Origin: Frondihabitans sp.
Lineage (GTDB): Bacteria; Actinomycetota; Actinomycetes; Actinomycetales; Microbacteriaceae
Direction of reading: 5' to 3'
NCBI GenBank assembly: GCA_025464735.1
Contig: JAODMX010000481.1
Coordinates: forward strand, 1-14,637
DNA length: 14,637 nucleotides
Shown here: positions 7,902 through 14,274 of the stretch, one piece after another
Position numbering within the stretch: the stretch's first letter is position 1
How the letters are laid out: the number at the start of each line of letters is the position of its first letter
Notes under the pieces: model-generated
The model's input: only the letters and a program-made list of their open reading frames with translations
The model's database searches: none
What the model was told of the DNA's origin: nothing
Program-made: the position numbers and the translations under genes

Positions 7902-9047
7902 TCAGAGCGGCGCCGCCGCGACCTCCCTCACGAAAGAGTCGACCGGTGAGCGGACCGGCTCCAGGTCGTAGCCGAAGTAGCGGGGCCCTGCGAGGGTGAT
8001 GCCCTGCGCGCTGTGCCAACGCTCGTCGGCCGGAGCCGAGATGACCCGGACTCTCTGGCCGTAGCGCAGCGTCTCGGTCGTGATCGGTTCGCCGGTCTCG
8101 GAGTCGAGAACCATGATGAGATCGGGAGTCGAGACGACCGGTCGTCCGTCGAGCGTCGCCAGCAGCATCTCGTTCTGGAAGCCGAGCACCAGCTCGCTTC
8201 CCCGGTCTGCGTCGACACCTTCGACGCGCGCCTGGCCCTTCGCGAAACCCTCCACGGTTCGGCGGGAGACGTCGATCACCTTGCCCGAGATCAGGATCGA
8301 ACCGCCGAGCCGCTCGGCCACCGCGCCCACCGGATCCGTGAGGTCGCGCCTGGCCTCCTCGACCAGGGTTCCGAGCTCGTAGCAGAGCGACAGGGTGTGC
8401 GGCACGAACGACTTCTTGATCTGCGCTCCGGTCATCGCGTAGTTCGACATGATCATCGAGCTGCCCATCTGAACGGCGATCGGTCGGGTCAGGCGTTCGG
8501 CCCAGGCGTTGTCGATCGTGTCGACCACCCCGGTGTTGCCCTTCTCGTCGGCGAACGACATCGGGGTCGCCCTGACCCCGTCGATCGTAGGAAGGACCAT
8601 CTGGATCTCGGGGAACGCCCGTCCCATGCCGTCACCGTCGACGAGAGGCAGACCCAGCCGCGCGGCCGCGACCATGGGAATGGTCGAGTTGGCCCCGCCG
8701 ACTTCGATGCAGGCGACGTGAGTCGGCGTGACACCCAGGTAGCGGGCGAGCGAGGTGATCGCCCCCTCGAGTTGGTCGACTGTGGGCAGCTTCTCCACCA
8801 TGACCGTGGGGGCTCCCATCATCGCGACGGGGATCACGACGGCATCGTCCGGGAGGCCGAACGGATCGTCAAGACGAATCGGACCGAGCGACTTGATCGC
8901 TTCGCCGGCGAGAAGGCGCCCGATATAGGGGTCGCCGCCGCCGCCGGTGCCGAGGATGGCGGCGCCGCGGGCGATCGCCGGGAGGTGCTCGGCCCGAATC
9001 TCGGTCAGTCGGGGCCTCGCCACGGCACTGCCGTTGATGTCAGACAT
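7902..9047 (-). CDS. DUF917 (S-Me-THD-type) protein, first, canonical copy
   Basis: A 381-residue cytosolic protein with the complete DUF917 pattern: GTGGGGDP (33-40), VAMMGAPTVMVEKLP, CIEVGGANSTIPM, LGLPLVDGDGMGRAFPEIQM, NYAMTGAQIKKS and, in the C-terminal domain, LGGSILISGKVIDVSRRT and TPDLIMVLDSETGEPI. DUF917 genes commonly sit beside HyuA-type genes and are linked to hydantoin or thiohydantoin chemistry; the reaction here is not known. ATG 9047-9045 is chosen because AGGAAGG lies six bases upstream and the family sequence begins soon after. A start 32 codons further upstream would only add Arg/Ser/Pro-rich sequence inside hyuA. It overlaps the end of hyuA by 8 nt and is followed after 4 nt by the second copy. 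Confidence 0.9.
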   Translation of the reverse strand: MSDINGSAVARPRLTEIRAEHLPAIARGAAILGTGGGGDPYIGRLLAGEAIKSLGPIRLDDPFGLPDDAVVIPVAMMGAPTVMVEKLPTVDQLEGAITSLARYLGVTPTHVACIEVGGANSTIPMVAAARLGLPLVDGDGMGRAFPEIQMVLPTIDGVRATPMSFADEKGNTGVVDTIDNAWAERLTRPIAVQMGSSMIMSNYAMTGAQIKKSFVPHTLSLCYELGTLVEEARRDLTDPVGAVAERLGGSILISGKVIDVSRRTVEGFAKGQARVEGVDADRGSELVLGFQNEMLLATLDGRPVVSTPDLIMVLDSETGEPITTETLRYGQRVRVISAPADERWHSAQGITLAGPRYFGYDLEPVRSPVDSFVREVAAAPL

Positions 9048-10599
9048 GGACTGCCTTCCTGATGTCGAGGTCACCGACCGCCTTGGCCCGGATCCTGATC
9101 GCGTTGCCGGGCAGGTAGGGAATCGGCAGCTCGTCGAAGTCAACGATGGTCACGCTCGCCGGGGTAGCCCCGGCAGCGATCGCGCGGTCCACCGCTTCCT
9201 GCCTCGCGTCGTCGAGAGCCTGCTGACGTGACCCCTCGCTGACGCTGTAGACGCGGTCGAGTTCACCGCTGACCTGCGCGATGGCGGCGCCGACGGCATT
9301 GGCCACGGCGAAGTTCTCCGGGCGGTGGACGGAGCCGAAGCCCGTGAGTTCGTCGGGGAGGAGGATCGATCCGCCGCCGACGGCAACCACCGGAAGCGGT
9401 GCCGATGAGGTGCGCATGCGCTCGACCACTCCGGCCACGCGTTCGGCGATCGTGTCGAGCGTGGCTCGGATGAGATCTTTCTGCAGATGGGCAACCAGAG
9501 AGCGATCGCCCACGTCGGCCATCCCCGCAGCCACCGCGATGTCGGTCGTCGTCAGGGTATCCCCGCCGAAGACGAGGGCTCGGCGGGTCAGCTCGTAGCC
9601 GACCGAGTCGGGGCCGACGAGCGCGCCGTCGTCGCGCACCAGTGAGCCGCCGCCGATTCCGATCGAGAGGACGTCCGGCATTCGGAAATTGGTCCGGATC
9701 CCGGCCACGCTGATCTCGGCCGTCGCCTCGCGGGGGAACCCGCCGTTGAGCACGCCGACGTCGCTGGTCGTTCCGCCGATGTCGACGACGGCGCAGGTGC
9801 CGAGGCCGGAGAGCAGGGCAGCACCGCGCATCGAGTTCGTCGGGCCGGAGGCGAAGGTCGCAACGGGGTACCGGCGGGCGAAGTCGACGTCCATCAGCGT
9901 GCCGTCGTTCTGCGAGAGATAGAGCGGCGATGTGATGCCGTGACCGCGAACGGCCTGCTCGAGTCCGCCGACGATCTGGTCGGCCAGCTCGCGGAGGGAC
10001 GCGTTGATGATGGTCGCGTTCTCGCGCTCGAGAAGACCGATGCGACCGATCTCGTGGGAGAGCGAGATCGCGACGTCGGGGCCTAGCTCGGCGGACAGGA
10101 TGGCCGCCGCCTCGACCTCGAACTCGGTGTTGACGGGCGCGAAGACCGACGAAATGGCGACCGATCTGAGGCCGCGCTTGGCGATGTCGGCTGCGTGCCG
10201 CTTGAGTTCGTCAGGGTCAAGCGGCGAGATGACGCGGCCGTCGAACTCGTGGCCACCGTGAGCGAGATAGCCCGTGCCTGACACCGCGTCGACCAGGGCC
10301 TCGGGCCAGTCGACGAACGGGGGCAGCGACGCGGTGGCCGGCAGGGCGAGACGCACGGCCGCCGTGGGGGCGAGACGTTTGGCTTCGACAAGCGCGTTGA
10401 TGAAGTGCGTGGTGCCGATCATCACGGCGTCGATCTCGGCCGGGTCGAACGGATGCTGTCGGTCGAGCTCGACGAGCGCGTCGACGATTCCCGTCGTGAC
10501 GTCACTCGACGTCGCCCGCTTGATGCCGGTGACGACACGGTCATCGTCCATCAGGACGGCGTCGGTGTTGGTGCCGCCGACGTCGATCCCGATCCTCAC
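9040..10599 (-). CDS. Hydantoinase/oxoprolinase HyuA-like ATPase, short form
   Basis: A 519-residue cytosolic protein of the HyuA family, which drives ATP-dependent opening of hydantoin or 5-oxoproline type rings. The actin-like ATPase signatures are visible: DVGGTNTDAVL (6-16), DIGGTTSDVGVL (273-284) and VAVGGGS (405-411). The Hydant_A_N domain covers roughly 1-180 and the Hydantoinase_A domain about 195-440, with GTTHFINAL (62-70) and ASGPTNSMRGA (250-260) typical of the family. Full HyuA proteins are near 690 residues; this one stops soon after YLPGNAIRIRAKAVGDL (495-511), and no HyuB gene follows, so it is the short form found with DUF917 partners. The start is GTG 10599-10597, overlapping the permease stop as GTGA. 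A longer upstream frame inside the permease gene is Arg-rich shadow. The DUF917 start lies inside its 3' end. It is likely a functional partner of the DUF917 proteins. Confidence 0.92.
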   Translation of the reverse strand: MRIGIDVGGTNTDAVLMDDDRVVTGIKRATSSDVTTGIVDALVELDRQHPFDPAEIDAVMIGTTHFINALVEAKRLAPTAAVRLALPATASLPPFVDWPEALVDAVSGTGYLAHGGHEFDGRVISPLDPDELKRHAADIAKRGLRSVAISSVFAPVNTEFEVEAAAILSAELGPDVAISLSHEIGRIGLLERENATIINASLRELADQIVGGLEQAVRGHGITSPLYLSQNDGTLMDVDFARRYPVATFASGPTNSMRGAALLSGLGTCAVVDIGGTTSDVGVLNGGFPREATAEISVAGIRTNFRMPDVLSIGIGGGSLVRDDGALVGPDSVGYELTRRALVFGGDTLTTTDIAVAAGMADVGDRSLVAHLQKDLIRATLDTIAERVAGVVERMRTSSAPLPVVAVGGGSILLPDELTGFGSVHRPENFAVANAVGAAIAQVSGELDRVYSVSEGSRQQALDDARQEAVDRAIAAGATPASVTIVDFDELPIPYLPGNAIRIRAKAVGDLDIRKAVHV

Positions 10600-11984
10600 G
10601 AGGCGGCCACCGCCCCGTCGTGTGCGTCGTTGGTGAAGACGGGCTCGGGTGCCGGCGCGGCGATCCCGTGGGCTTCGACGTCGGCGGTCTCGGTGACGAC
10701 CGTTCCGATGCCGCGGATCAGACCGAGCTTGCCGAGTACCACGTACAGCACGAACGCGGTGATGACGGCGTTGAGGCTGCCGAGGCCCCAGGTGACGTAG
10801 TAGCCGACGAGGGCCGACGCGAGCCAGATCAGGAGCGAGACCGGCACCCACCGCGGTGCGCTGACGGGGAGCGAGTTCGAGGCCCTGGAGTCGTCGAGAG
10901 ACCCGCGCCAGTTCTTCACGATGAAGTACTCGGCGATCATGATGCCCACGATCGGCGGGAACGCGACACCGAGGATCACCAGGAATTCGGTGAAGTGACC
11001 CAGGATTCCGGCGGCAGCGAGGATGGAGCCGACGACGCCGACAATGACGGTGACGAGCGCGCGGTTGACCTTGCGGCCGAACACGGTGTCGATGAAGTTG
11101 ACGATCCCGAGACCGGACGAGTACAGGTTCCAGTCGTTGATCTTGATGGTGCCGAGCAAGATCACGAGCACGCCGACCCAGCCGACCGACGAGAGGATGA
11201 TGCTCGAGACGTCGGCCGTCTTGACCGCGTGGGCGAGCAGAACACCCGAGAGACCGGTGAGGTATTCACCCACCGTGATGCTGACGACCGTCTGCTTGAC
11301 CACGTCGGCGACCGAGCGGTTGTACCGGGTCTGGTCGGGCGAGATGAGAGCCCCGACGATGAAGCCACCGGCCACGATCGAGGCGCCGGCGATGATCGTC
11401 ATCTTGGGTCCGGGGGCCGCCTGGGTGACGAGCTGACCGATGTTGTGGGTGTGCAGCTCAACGACGACCGCCCAGCCGACCAGGATCAGGAAGAGCGGGA
11501 CGGCGAAGTTCGCGACCCACTGCATTCCGTGGAAGCCCAGCATGACGACGGCGGTGATGATCAGGCCGAACAGCAGCGACCAGCCCCAGAGCGGCAGCCA
11601 GGGCATGATCGTCGCAAGCCCCGAGGCCGAGACACCGGACTGGATCCCGAACCACCCGATCAGGCTGATCCCGATCGCCAGGCCGATGAGTGCGGATCCG
11701 TTGTGTCCGAAGCCGGTCCAGCGCGAGAGGATCGACGTGTTGAGCCCTTCCTTCTGGCCGATGATGCCGGTGAAGATACAGACGACCTCGAGGATCACCG
11801 CACCGATCGTGATCGCCCAGAAGGCCGACCAGAAGCTCATGCTGAATCCGAGGGCCGATGCGACGACGAAAGCGCTGAGCGCGGAGAGCTGGCCGACGCG
11901 CTGCGTGGCGATCTGGAACCAGTGGTACCGAGCCTCTTGCGGGACGCGCGCGAGCGCGTAGTCGTCGGGTGCGGATGATGCCAT
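10596..11984 (-). CDS. NCS1 (CodB-like) purine/cytosine/allantoin-type permease
   Basis: A 462-residue inner-membrane cation symporter with about twelve hydrophobic helices. NCS1/CodB hallmarks include GLNTSILSRWTGFGHNGSA after helix 2, SPDQTRYNRSVADV in the loop before the middle helices, INDWNLYSSGLGIVN (matching the TNDNNLYSASL region of cytosine permeases) and PPIVGIMIAEYFIVKNW near the C-terminal third. Known substrates of the family are cytosine, purines, uracil, allantoin and benzyl-hydantoins. As first gene of an operon with HyuA and two DUF917 proteins, it probably brings in the ring compound they act on (inference). The ATG at 11984 has GAGGAGG seven bases upstream. The hydrophilic tail after the last helix (about 35 residues) is unconserved-looking. 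Its TGA overlaps the hyuA GTG. Confidence 0.93.
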   Translation of the reverse strand: MASSAPDDYALARVPQEARYHWFQIATQRVGQLSALSAFVVASALGFSMSFWSAFWAITIGAVILEVVCIFTGIIGQKEGLNTSILSRWTGFGHNGSALIGLAIGISLIGWFGIQSGVSASGLATIMPWLPLWGWSLLFGLIITAVVMLGFHGMQWVANFAVPLFLILVGWAVVVELHTHNIGQLVTQAAPGPKMTIIAGASIVAGGFIVGALISPDQTRYNRSVADVVKQTVVSITVGEYLTGLSGVLLAHAVKTADVSSIILSSVGWVGVLVILLGTIKINDWNLYSSGLGIVNFIDTVFGRKVNRALVTVIVGVVGSILAAAGILGHFTEFLVILGVAFPPIVGIMIAEYFIVKNWRGSLDDSRASNSLPVSAPRWVPVSLLIWLASALVGYYVTWGLGSLNAVITAFVLYVVLGKLGLIRGIGTVVTETADVEAHGIAAPAPEPVFTNDAHDGAVAAS

Positions 11985-12122
11985 GGTGGTGCCTCCTCGA
12001 AGCGGGGGACTGAAGCTGATCGCCCGATCGTAGGGAGGCTCGCGTCGTGCGACCATGTGCAGAGTGTCGTTTCCGACGTGTGAAGTCGTGCCACCTGCAC
12101 GATTACGGACCTTTGGGCCGAC
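11985..12122 (-). promoter_or_regulatory. Leader and control region of the permease-HyuA-DUF917-PucR operon
   Basis: These 138 bp separate the marR stop from the permease start, both on the minus strand. The proximal part holds the strong ribosome binding site GAGGAGG (read on the minus strand). No convincing promoter hexamer pair was found; TACGAT near 12031, read on the minus strand, is the best -10-like hexamer but lacks a good -35. Several short inverted and direct repeats (listed separately) make it a likely operator region. No intrinsic terminator with a T run follows marR, so read-through from the marR promoter is possible. Confidence 0.45.
12044..12102. repeat. Repeated GTCGTGC sites, one a 17-bp palindrome; candidate PucR operator
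   Basis: TCGTGC (12086-12091) and GCACGA (12097-12102) are perfect 6-bp inverted arms around CACCT. The motif GTCGTGCnACC occurs twice in the same orientation, at 12044-12054 and 12085-12095, 41 bp apart (close to four helical turns). A third short palindrome, GTCG-TTTC-CGAC, lies between them at 12066-12077. Placement just upstream of the permease operon suggests regulator sites. PucR is the obvious candidate, since its gene is in that operon; MarR is less likely because its own upstream sites look quite different. No known consensus was matched. Confidence 0.4.
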
Positions 12123-12557
12123 TTAGGAGTCGGCGATCCGACTGAGCAGGGCAACTGCTGCACTGATCACGTCTCGATCGGTCGGCGAGAGGGCGTTCAG
12201 CTGATCGTCTAACCACGCGTTCCCCTGCGCTCGCGCGACGCGGACGATGCGATCGCCCTCGGGTGTCGCACTGAACAGGACCTTCCGGCCGTCACGCGGG
12301 TCGGGGCTCCTGATGGCGAATCCCGCCGAGGTGAGGCGGTTGACGGTCTGGCTCATCGAGGCGGGGGAGACCCGGTCATGCTCGCTGAGCTCGGTCAGGG
12401 TCTGCGGGCCGTGCTTGTTCAGGCGGGTGAGGACGGCCAGCGCGGTGTCGCCGAGACTGCCTTCTCGGCGCTCGCTTCGGAACTTCCGCTGCAGGCGCCC
12501 GAGGGCCTCACGGACCTGGGAACTGAGAGCCGAGCCGGAGGTTGCCGCGTCTTCCAC
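12123..12557 (-). CDS. MarR family transcriptional repressor
   Basis: A 144-residue dimeric winged-helix regulator of normal MarR length. Helices 3-4 read LTELSEHDRVSPASMSQTVNRLTSAGFA, followed by the wing RSPDPRDGRKVLFSATPEG with the hallmark DxRDGR. Flanking helices at both ends form the dimer interface. MarR proteins release DNA on binding small phenolic or similar ligands, or on oxidation; no Cys is present, so thiol-redox sensing is unlikely. The start is GTG 12557-12555. There is no ribosome binding site before it, and a TATACT hexamer at 12571-12566 would start transcription about one or two bases upstream of the GTG, so the message is probably leaderless. Two operator-like repeats cover this promoter, indicating autorepression. 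It is divergent from the YbhB-like gene, its likely target. Confidence 0.92.
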   Translation of the reverse strand: MEDAATSGSALSSQVREALGRLQRKFRSERREGSLGDTALAVLTRLNKHGPQTLTELSEHDRVSPASMSQTVNRLTSAGFAIRSPDPRDGRKVLFSATPEGDRIVRVARAQGNAWLDDQLNALSPTDRDVISAAVALLSRIADS

Positions 12558-12570
12558 GATTAATTAGTAT
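12542..12570 (+). promoter_or_regulatory. Candidate promoter for the YbhB-like gene
   Basis: TTGCCG (12542-12547; 4 of 6), a 17-bp spacer and TAGTAT (12565-12570; 4 of 6) form a plus-strand promoter-like pair, giving a leader of roughly 88 nt before the ATG at 12665. The -35 lies inside the first codons of marR and the -10 lies inside operator copy A, so bound MarR would block both directions. Confidence 0.4.
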
Positions 12571-12599
12571 ACCTAAAGAAAAATCATTAGTGTACCTAA
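12563..12599. promoter_or_regulatory. Duplicated MarR operator overlapping the marR promoter
   Basis: ATTAGTATACCTAA (12563-12576) and ATTAGTGTACCTAA (12586-12599) are 14-bp copies differing at one base, 23 bp apart. Each is itself a near-palindrome with TTAG/CTAA arms. On the minus strand, copy A contains the marR -10-like TATACT (12571-12566) and copy B contains a -35-like TACACT (12594-12589), separated by exactly 17 bp. The AT-rich block stands out from the surrounding GC-rich DNA. The length and symmetry are typical of MarR-family operators. Confidence 0.7.
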
Positions 12600-12664
12600 C
12601 GACCACTCCGGCGCGGTGTCGTCTCGCACGAGGGTGACCCCGACTCCATGAAGGATCCGAAATC

Positions 12665-13228
12665 ATGCCCAATCCCCTTGGCCTCGCCCTCCGCAATCGC
12701 CGGGCCGGTCACCACACCCTCGTCTGGGCGCGCCCCGACGTTGCCGCACCCGAGAACTTCACCCTCACGAGCCCCGCCTTCGACCGAGGCACCCCCATTC
12801 CCGACCGCCACCGCGGCCACCTCTTCGGGCCGAACATCTCGCCCGCTCTCGACTGGAGCGAGCCGCCCGCCGAGACGAAGGAGCTCGTCCTGATCGTTCA
12901 GGATCCTGACGTTCCGTTCGGGAAGGCGGCCACGCATGCCCTCACCGTCGGCATCGACCGCTCGTTGCATGGCCTCCCCGACAATGCACTCGTCAATCCC
13001 AGTCCCGTTGTGGGGCTTGCCCACGGCAAAGGAGCGCTCGGTCGACGCGGCTGGGCGGGCCCGCTGCCCGTCCGCTCACACGGGCCGCATTCCTACGTCT
13101 TTCAACTGTTCGCCCTCGACAGGCGCCCGGCGCTGCCAGACGGGTTCACCCTCGCCGACGTCGTGCAGGCGATGAGCGGGCACGTCATCGGGCGCGCTCG
13201 GCTCGACGGGACGTACGAGATTCGGTGA
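12665..13228 (+). CDS. YbhB/YbcL family (Raf kinase inhibitor-like, PEBP) protein
   Basis: A 187-residue protein of the phosphatidylethanolamine-binding/Raf-kinase-inhibitor-like family. These are small beta-fold proteins with an anion-binding pocket; the bacterial role is unsettled. Family marks are FTLTSPAFDRGTPIP (32-46), NISPALDWSEPPAETKEL (57-74), the pocket motif DPDVP (80-84), His91 (ATHALTVGI) and GPHSYVFQLFALD (140-152). No signal peptide was seen, so it is probably cytosolic. The first about 28 residues (RNRRAGHHTLVWARPDV) form a basic extension before the core fold. The ATG at 12665 has AAGGA at 12651-12655, nine bases upstream. It is divergent from marR and likely under its control. 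The stop is 44 bp from the convergent F420 oxidoreductase stop. Confidence 0.9.
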   Translation: MPNPLGLALRNRRAGHHTLVWARPDVAAPENFTLTSPAFDRGTPIPDRHRGHLFGPNISPALDWSEPPAETKELVLIVQDPDVPFGKAATHALTVGIDRSLHGLPDNALVNPSPVVGLAHGKGALGRRGWAGPLPVRSHGPHSYVFQLFALDRRPALPDGFTLADVVQAMSGHVIGRARLDGTYEIR

Positions 13229-13272
13229 GGGTGCGCCCGCGGGCCGCGGACAGGCGAGACGGCCTCGCGCCA
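13229..13272. other. Convergent gap with weak hairpins
   Basis: These 44 bp lie between two converging stops. GCGAG (13254-13258) and CTCGC (13264-13268) can form a short 5-bp stem with a 5-nt loop, and 13234-13248 is rich in CCGCGG-type self-complementary sequence. There is no T run on either strand, so a bidirectional intrinsic terminator is possible but weak. Confidence 0.25.
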
Positions 13273-14133
13273 CTACAGCGCGTAGAGCGCAGGCCCCGCC
13301 GTACTCGTCAGCTCGCTGACCCACGCGGCCGGGTCCGGCGTCGCGGCCGAGACGACGACCATTCCGATGCCGAGCTGCGCGTACTCGGCCATGGTTGGCA
13401 CGAACTCGGGGGCGAGGGCGTTGCCGCCGTAGATCATCGTCTTCTCGATCTCGTCGTAGTTGCGACCGACCGCGTCGCAGTGCCCACGGAGGATGTCGAG
13501 CTTCCGCTGAATCTCGTCGACCGGCAACCCGAAGAGGTTGCAGGCATCCGCGTACTGCGCGACCAGTCGAAGCGTCTTCTTCTCGCCGCCGCCGCCGATC
13601 ATGATCGTCGGTTTCTGCTGGATGGGCTTCGGGTAGCAGATCGTCTCGGCGAGCTGGTAGTACTCGCCGTCGTAGGGGCCGTCGTCGTCGCTCCACATTT
13701 GCAGCACGATCTGCAGGGCCTCCTCGAGGCGCTTGAACCGCTCCGAGATCGGCGGGTAAGGCACGCCCAGGGCGAGGTGCTCGCGCTCGTACCAGGCGGC
13801 TCCGAGACCGAGCATCGCTCGCCCGCCGGAGAGAACGTCGAGGGTCGTCGCGATCTTGGCGAGGAGCCCGGGGTAGCGGTAGGTGACCCCGGTGACGAGG
13901 AGACCGAGACGCATCCGCTCGGTGAGCGCTGCGACGTAGCCGAGCGAGGTGTACCCCTCGAGCATCGGATCCGTGGCCGGCGCCCGTTGCTCCATCTGGA
14001 AGTAGTGGTCCATCAGCGTGAACTGGGTGACCCCGCCCGCCTCCGCCGCCTTGGCCGTGTCGCCGAGATGTTTCGCCAGGTTCGTGTTGTCGCCCGCGAG
14101 TGTGAAGTTCGGGAAGTGGATGCCAAGCTGCAT
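13273..14133 (-). CDS. LLM class F420-dependent oxidoreductase (Rv1855c-type)
   Basis: A luciferase-like TIM-barrel oxidoreductase of 286 residues from the chosen ATG. It fits the actinobacterial subgroup that uses coenzyme F420 rather than FMN. Visible marks are MQLGIHFPNFTL, LMDHYFQM, TSLGYVAALTERMRLGLLVTGVTYRYPGLLAK, DVLSGGRAMLGLGAAWYEREH, RLEEALQIVLQMWSDDDGPYDGEYYQL and PTIMIGGGGEKKTLRLVAQYADACN. The substrate is unknown; relatives reduce or oxidise a range of small organics. The ATG at 14133 sits after AGGGTGA and matches the usual family start. A GTG at 14142 would add three residues (MKN) and is equally possible. On its upstream side lies the nested palindrome, then the Ddn-type gene on the same strand. 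This is a second LLM protein in the window, distinct from the FMN monooxygenase at 2971. Confidence 0.92.
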   Translation of the reverse strand: MQLGIHFPNFTLAGDNTNLAKHLGDTAKAAEAGGVTQFTLMDHYFQMEQRAPATDPMLEGYTSLGYVAALTERMRLGLLVTGVTYRYPGLLAKIATTLDVLSGGRAMLGLGAAWYEREHLALGVPYPPISERFKRLEEALQIVLQMWSDDDGPYDGEYYQLAETICYPKPIQQKPTIMIGGGGEKKTLRLVAQYADACNLFGLPVDEIQRKLDILRGHCDAVGRNYDEIEKTMIYGGNALAPEFVPTMAEYAQLGIGMVVVSAATPDPAAWVSELTSTAGPALYAL

Positions 14134-14175
14134 GTTCTTCACCCTAGGCCTGCTGCCTTCCGGGCGCCGCCCCCG

Positions 14176-14245
14176 GCTAAACCCTCGCAGTCGGCTGTCG
14201 CGGTGGTCCTAGGACCACCGTCGCGGCCGGTGGCGAGGGTTTAGC
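14176..14245. repeat. 70-bp nested palindrome (large hairpin)
   Basis: The outer arms GCTAAACCCTCGC (14176-14188) and GCGAGGGTTTAGC (14233-14245) are perfect 13-bp inverted repeats. Inside, 14201-14220 is a perfect 20-bp palindrome with half CGGTGGTCCT. Both share the same centre, at 14210/14211. Of the 12 intermediate pairs, five are Watson-Crick (four of them the CGGC/GCCG block), five are G:T as read on the plus strand, and two are mismatches (A/G at 14189/14232, C/C at 14199/14222). As plus-strand RNA this folds into an almost continuous 33-bp stem. It lies between the Ddn stop and the oxidoreductase start, both minus-strand, and has no T run. It could be a REP/MITE-like element, an RNA processing or termination hairpin, or an antisense RNA. 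Confidence 0.85.
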
Positions 14246-14270
14246 GGGCCGGCGGGCCGGCGGGCGGGCG
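14245..14270. repeat. Short GC tandem repeat
   Basis: CGGGCCGG occurs at 14245-14252 and 14253-14260, followed by the variant CGGGCGGG at 14261-14268 and CG. It abuts the right arm of the nested palindrome and ends a few bases before the Ddn-type stop. It probably arose by slippage and has no clear function. Confidence 0.75.
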
Positions 14271-14274
14271 CAGC

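Noticed and set aside
8013..9062. A 349-residue open frame on the plus strand
   Set aside because: It is antisense to the canonical DUF917 gene; Asp/Arg/His-rich, no domain pattern, no ribosome binding site.
10620..11978. A 452-residue open frame on the plus strand
   Set aside because: It is antisense to the NCS1 permease and very rich in Asp, Glu and Arg, as expected from complementing hydrophobic codons.
11985..12122. Possible riboswitch in the operon leader
   Set aside because: No recognisable purine, guanidine or other conserved aptamer core was seen; the structure present is short operator-like repeats.
13254..13268. Possible strong bidirectional terminator
   Set aside because: The stem is only 5 bp and there is no T run on either strand, so it is reported only as a weak hairpin.
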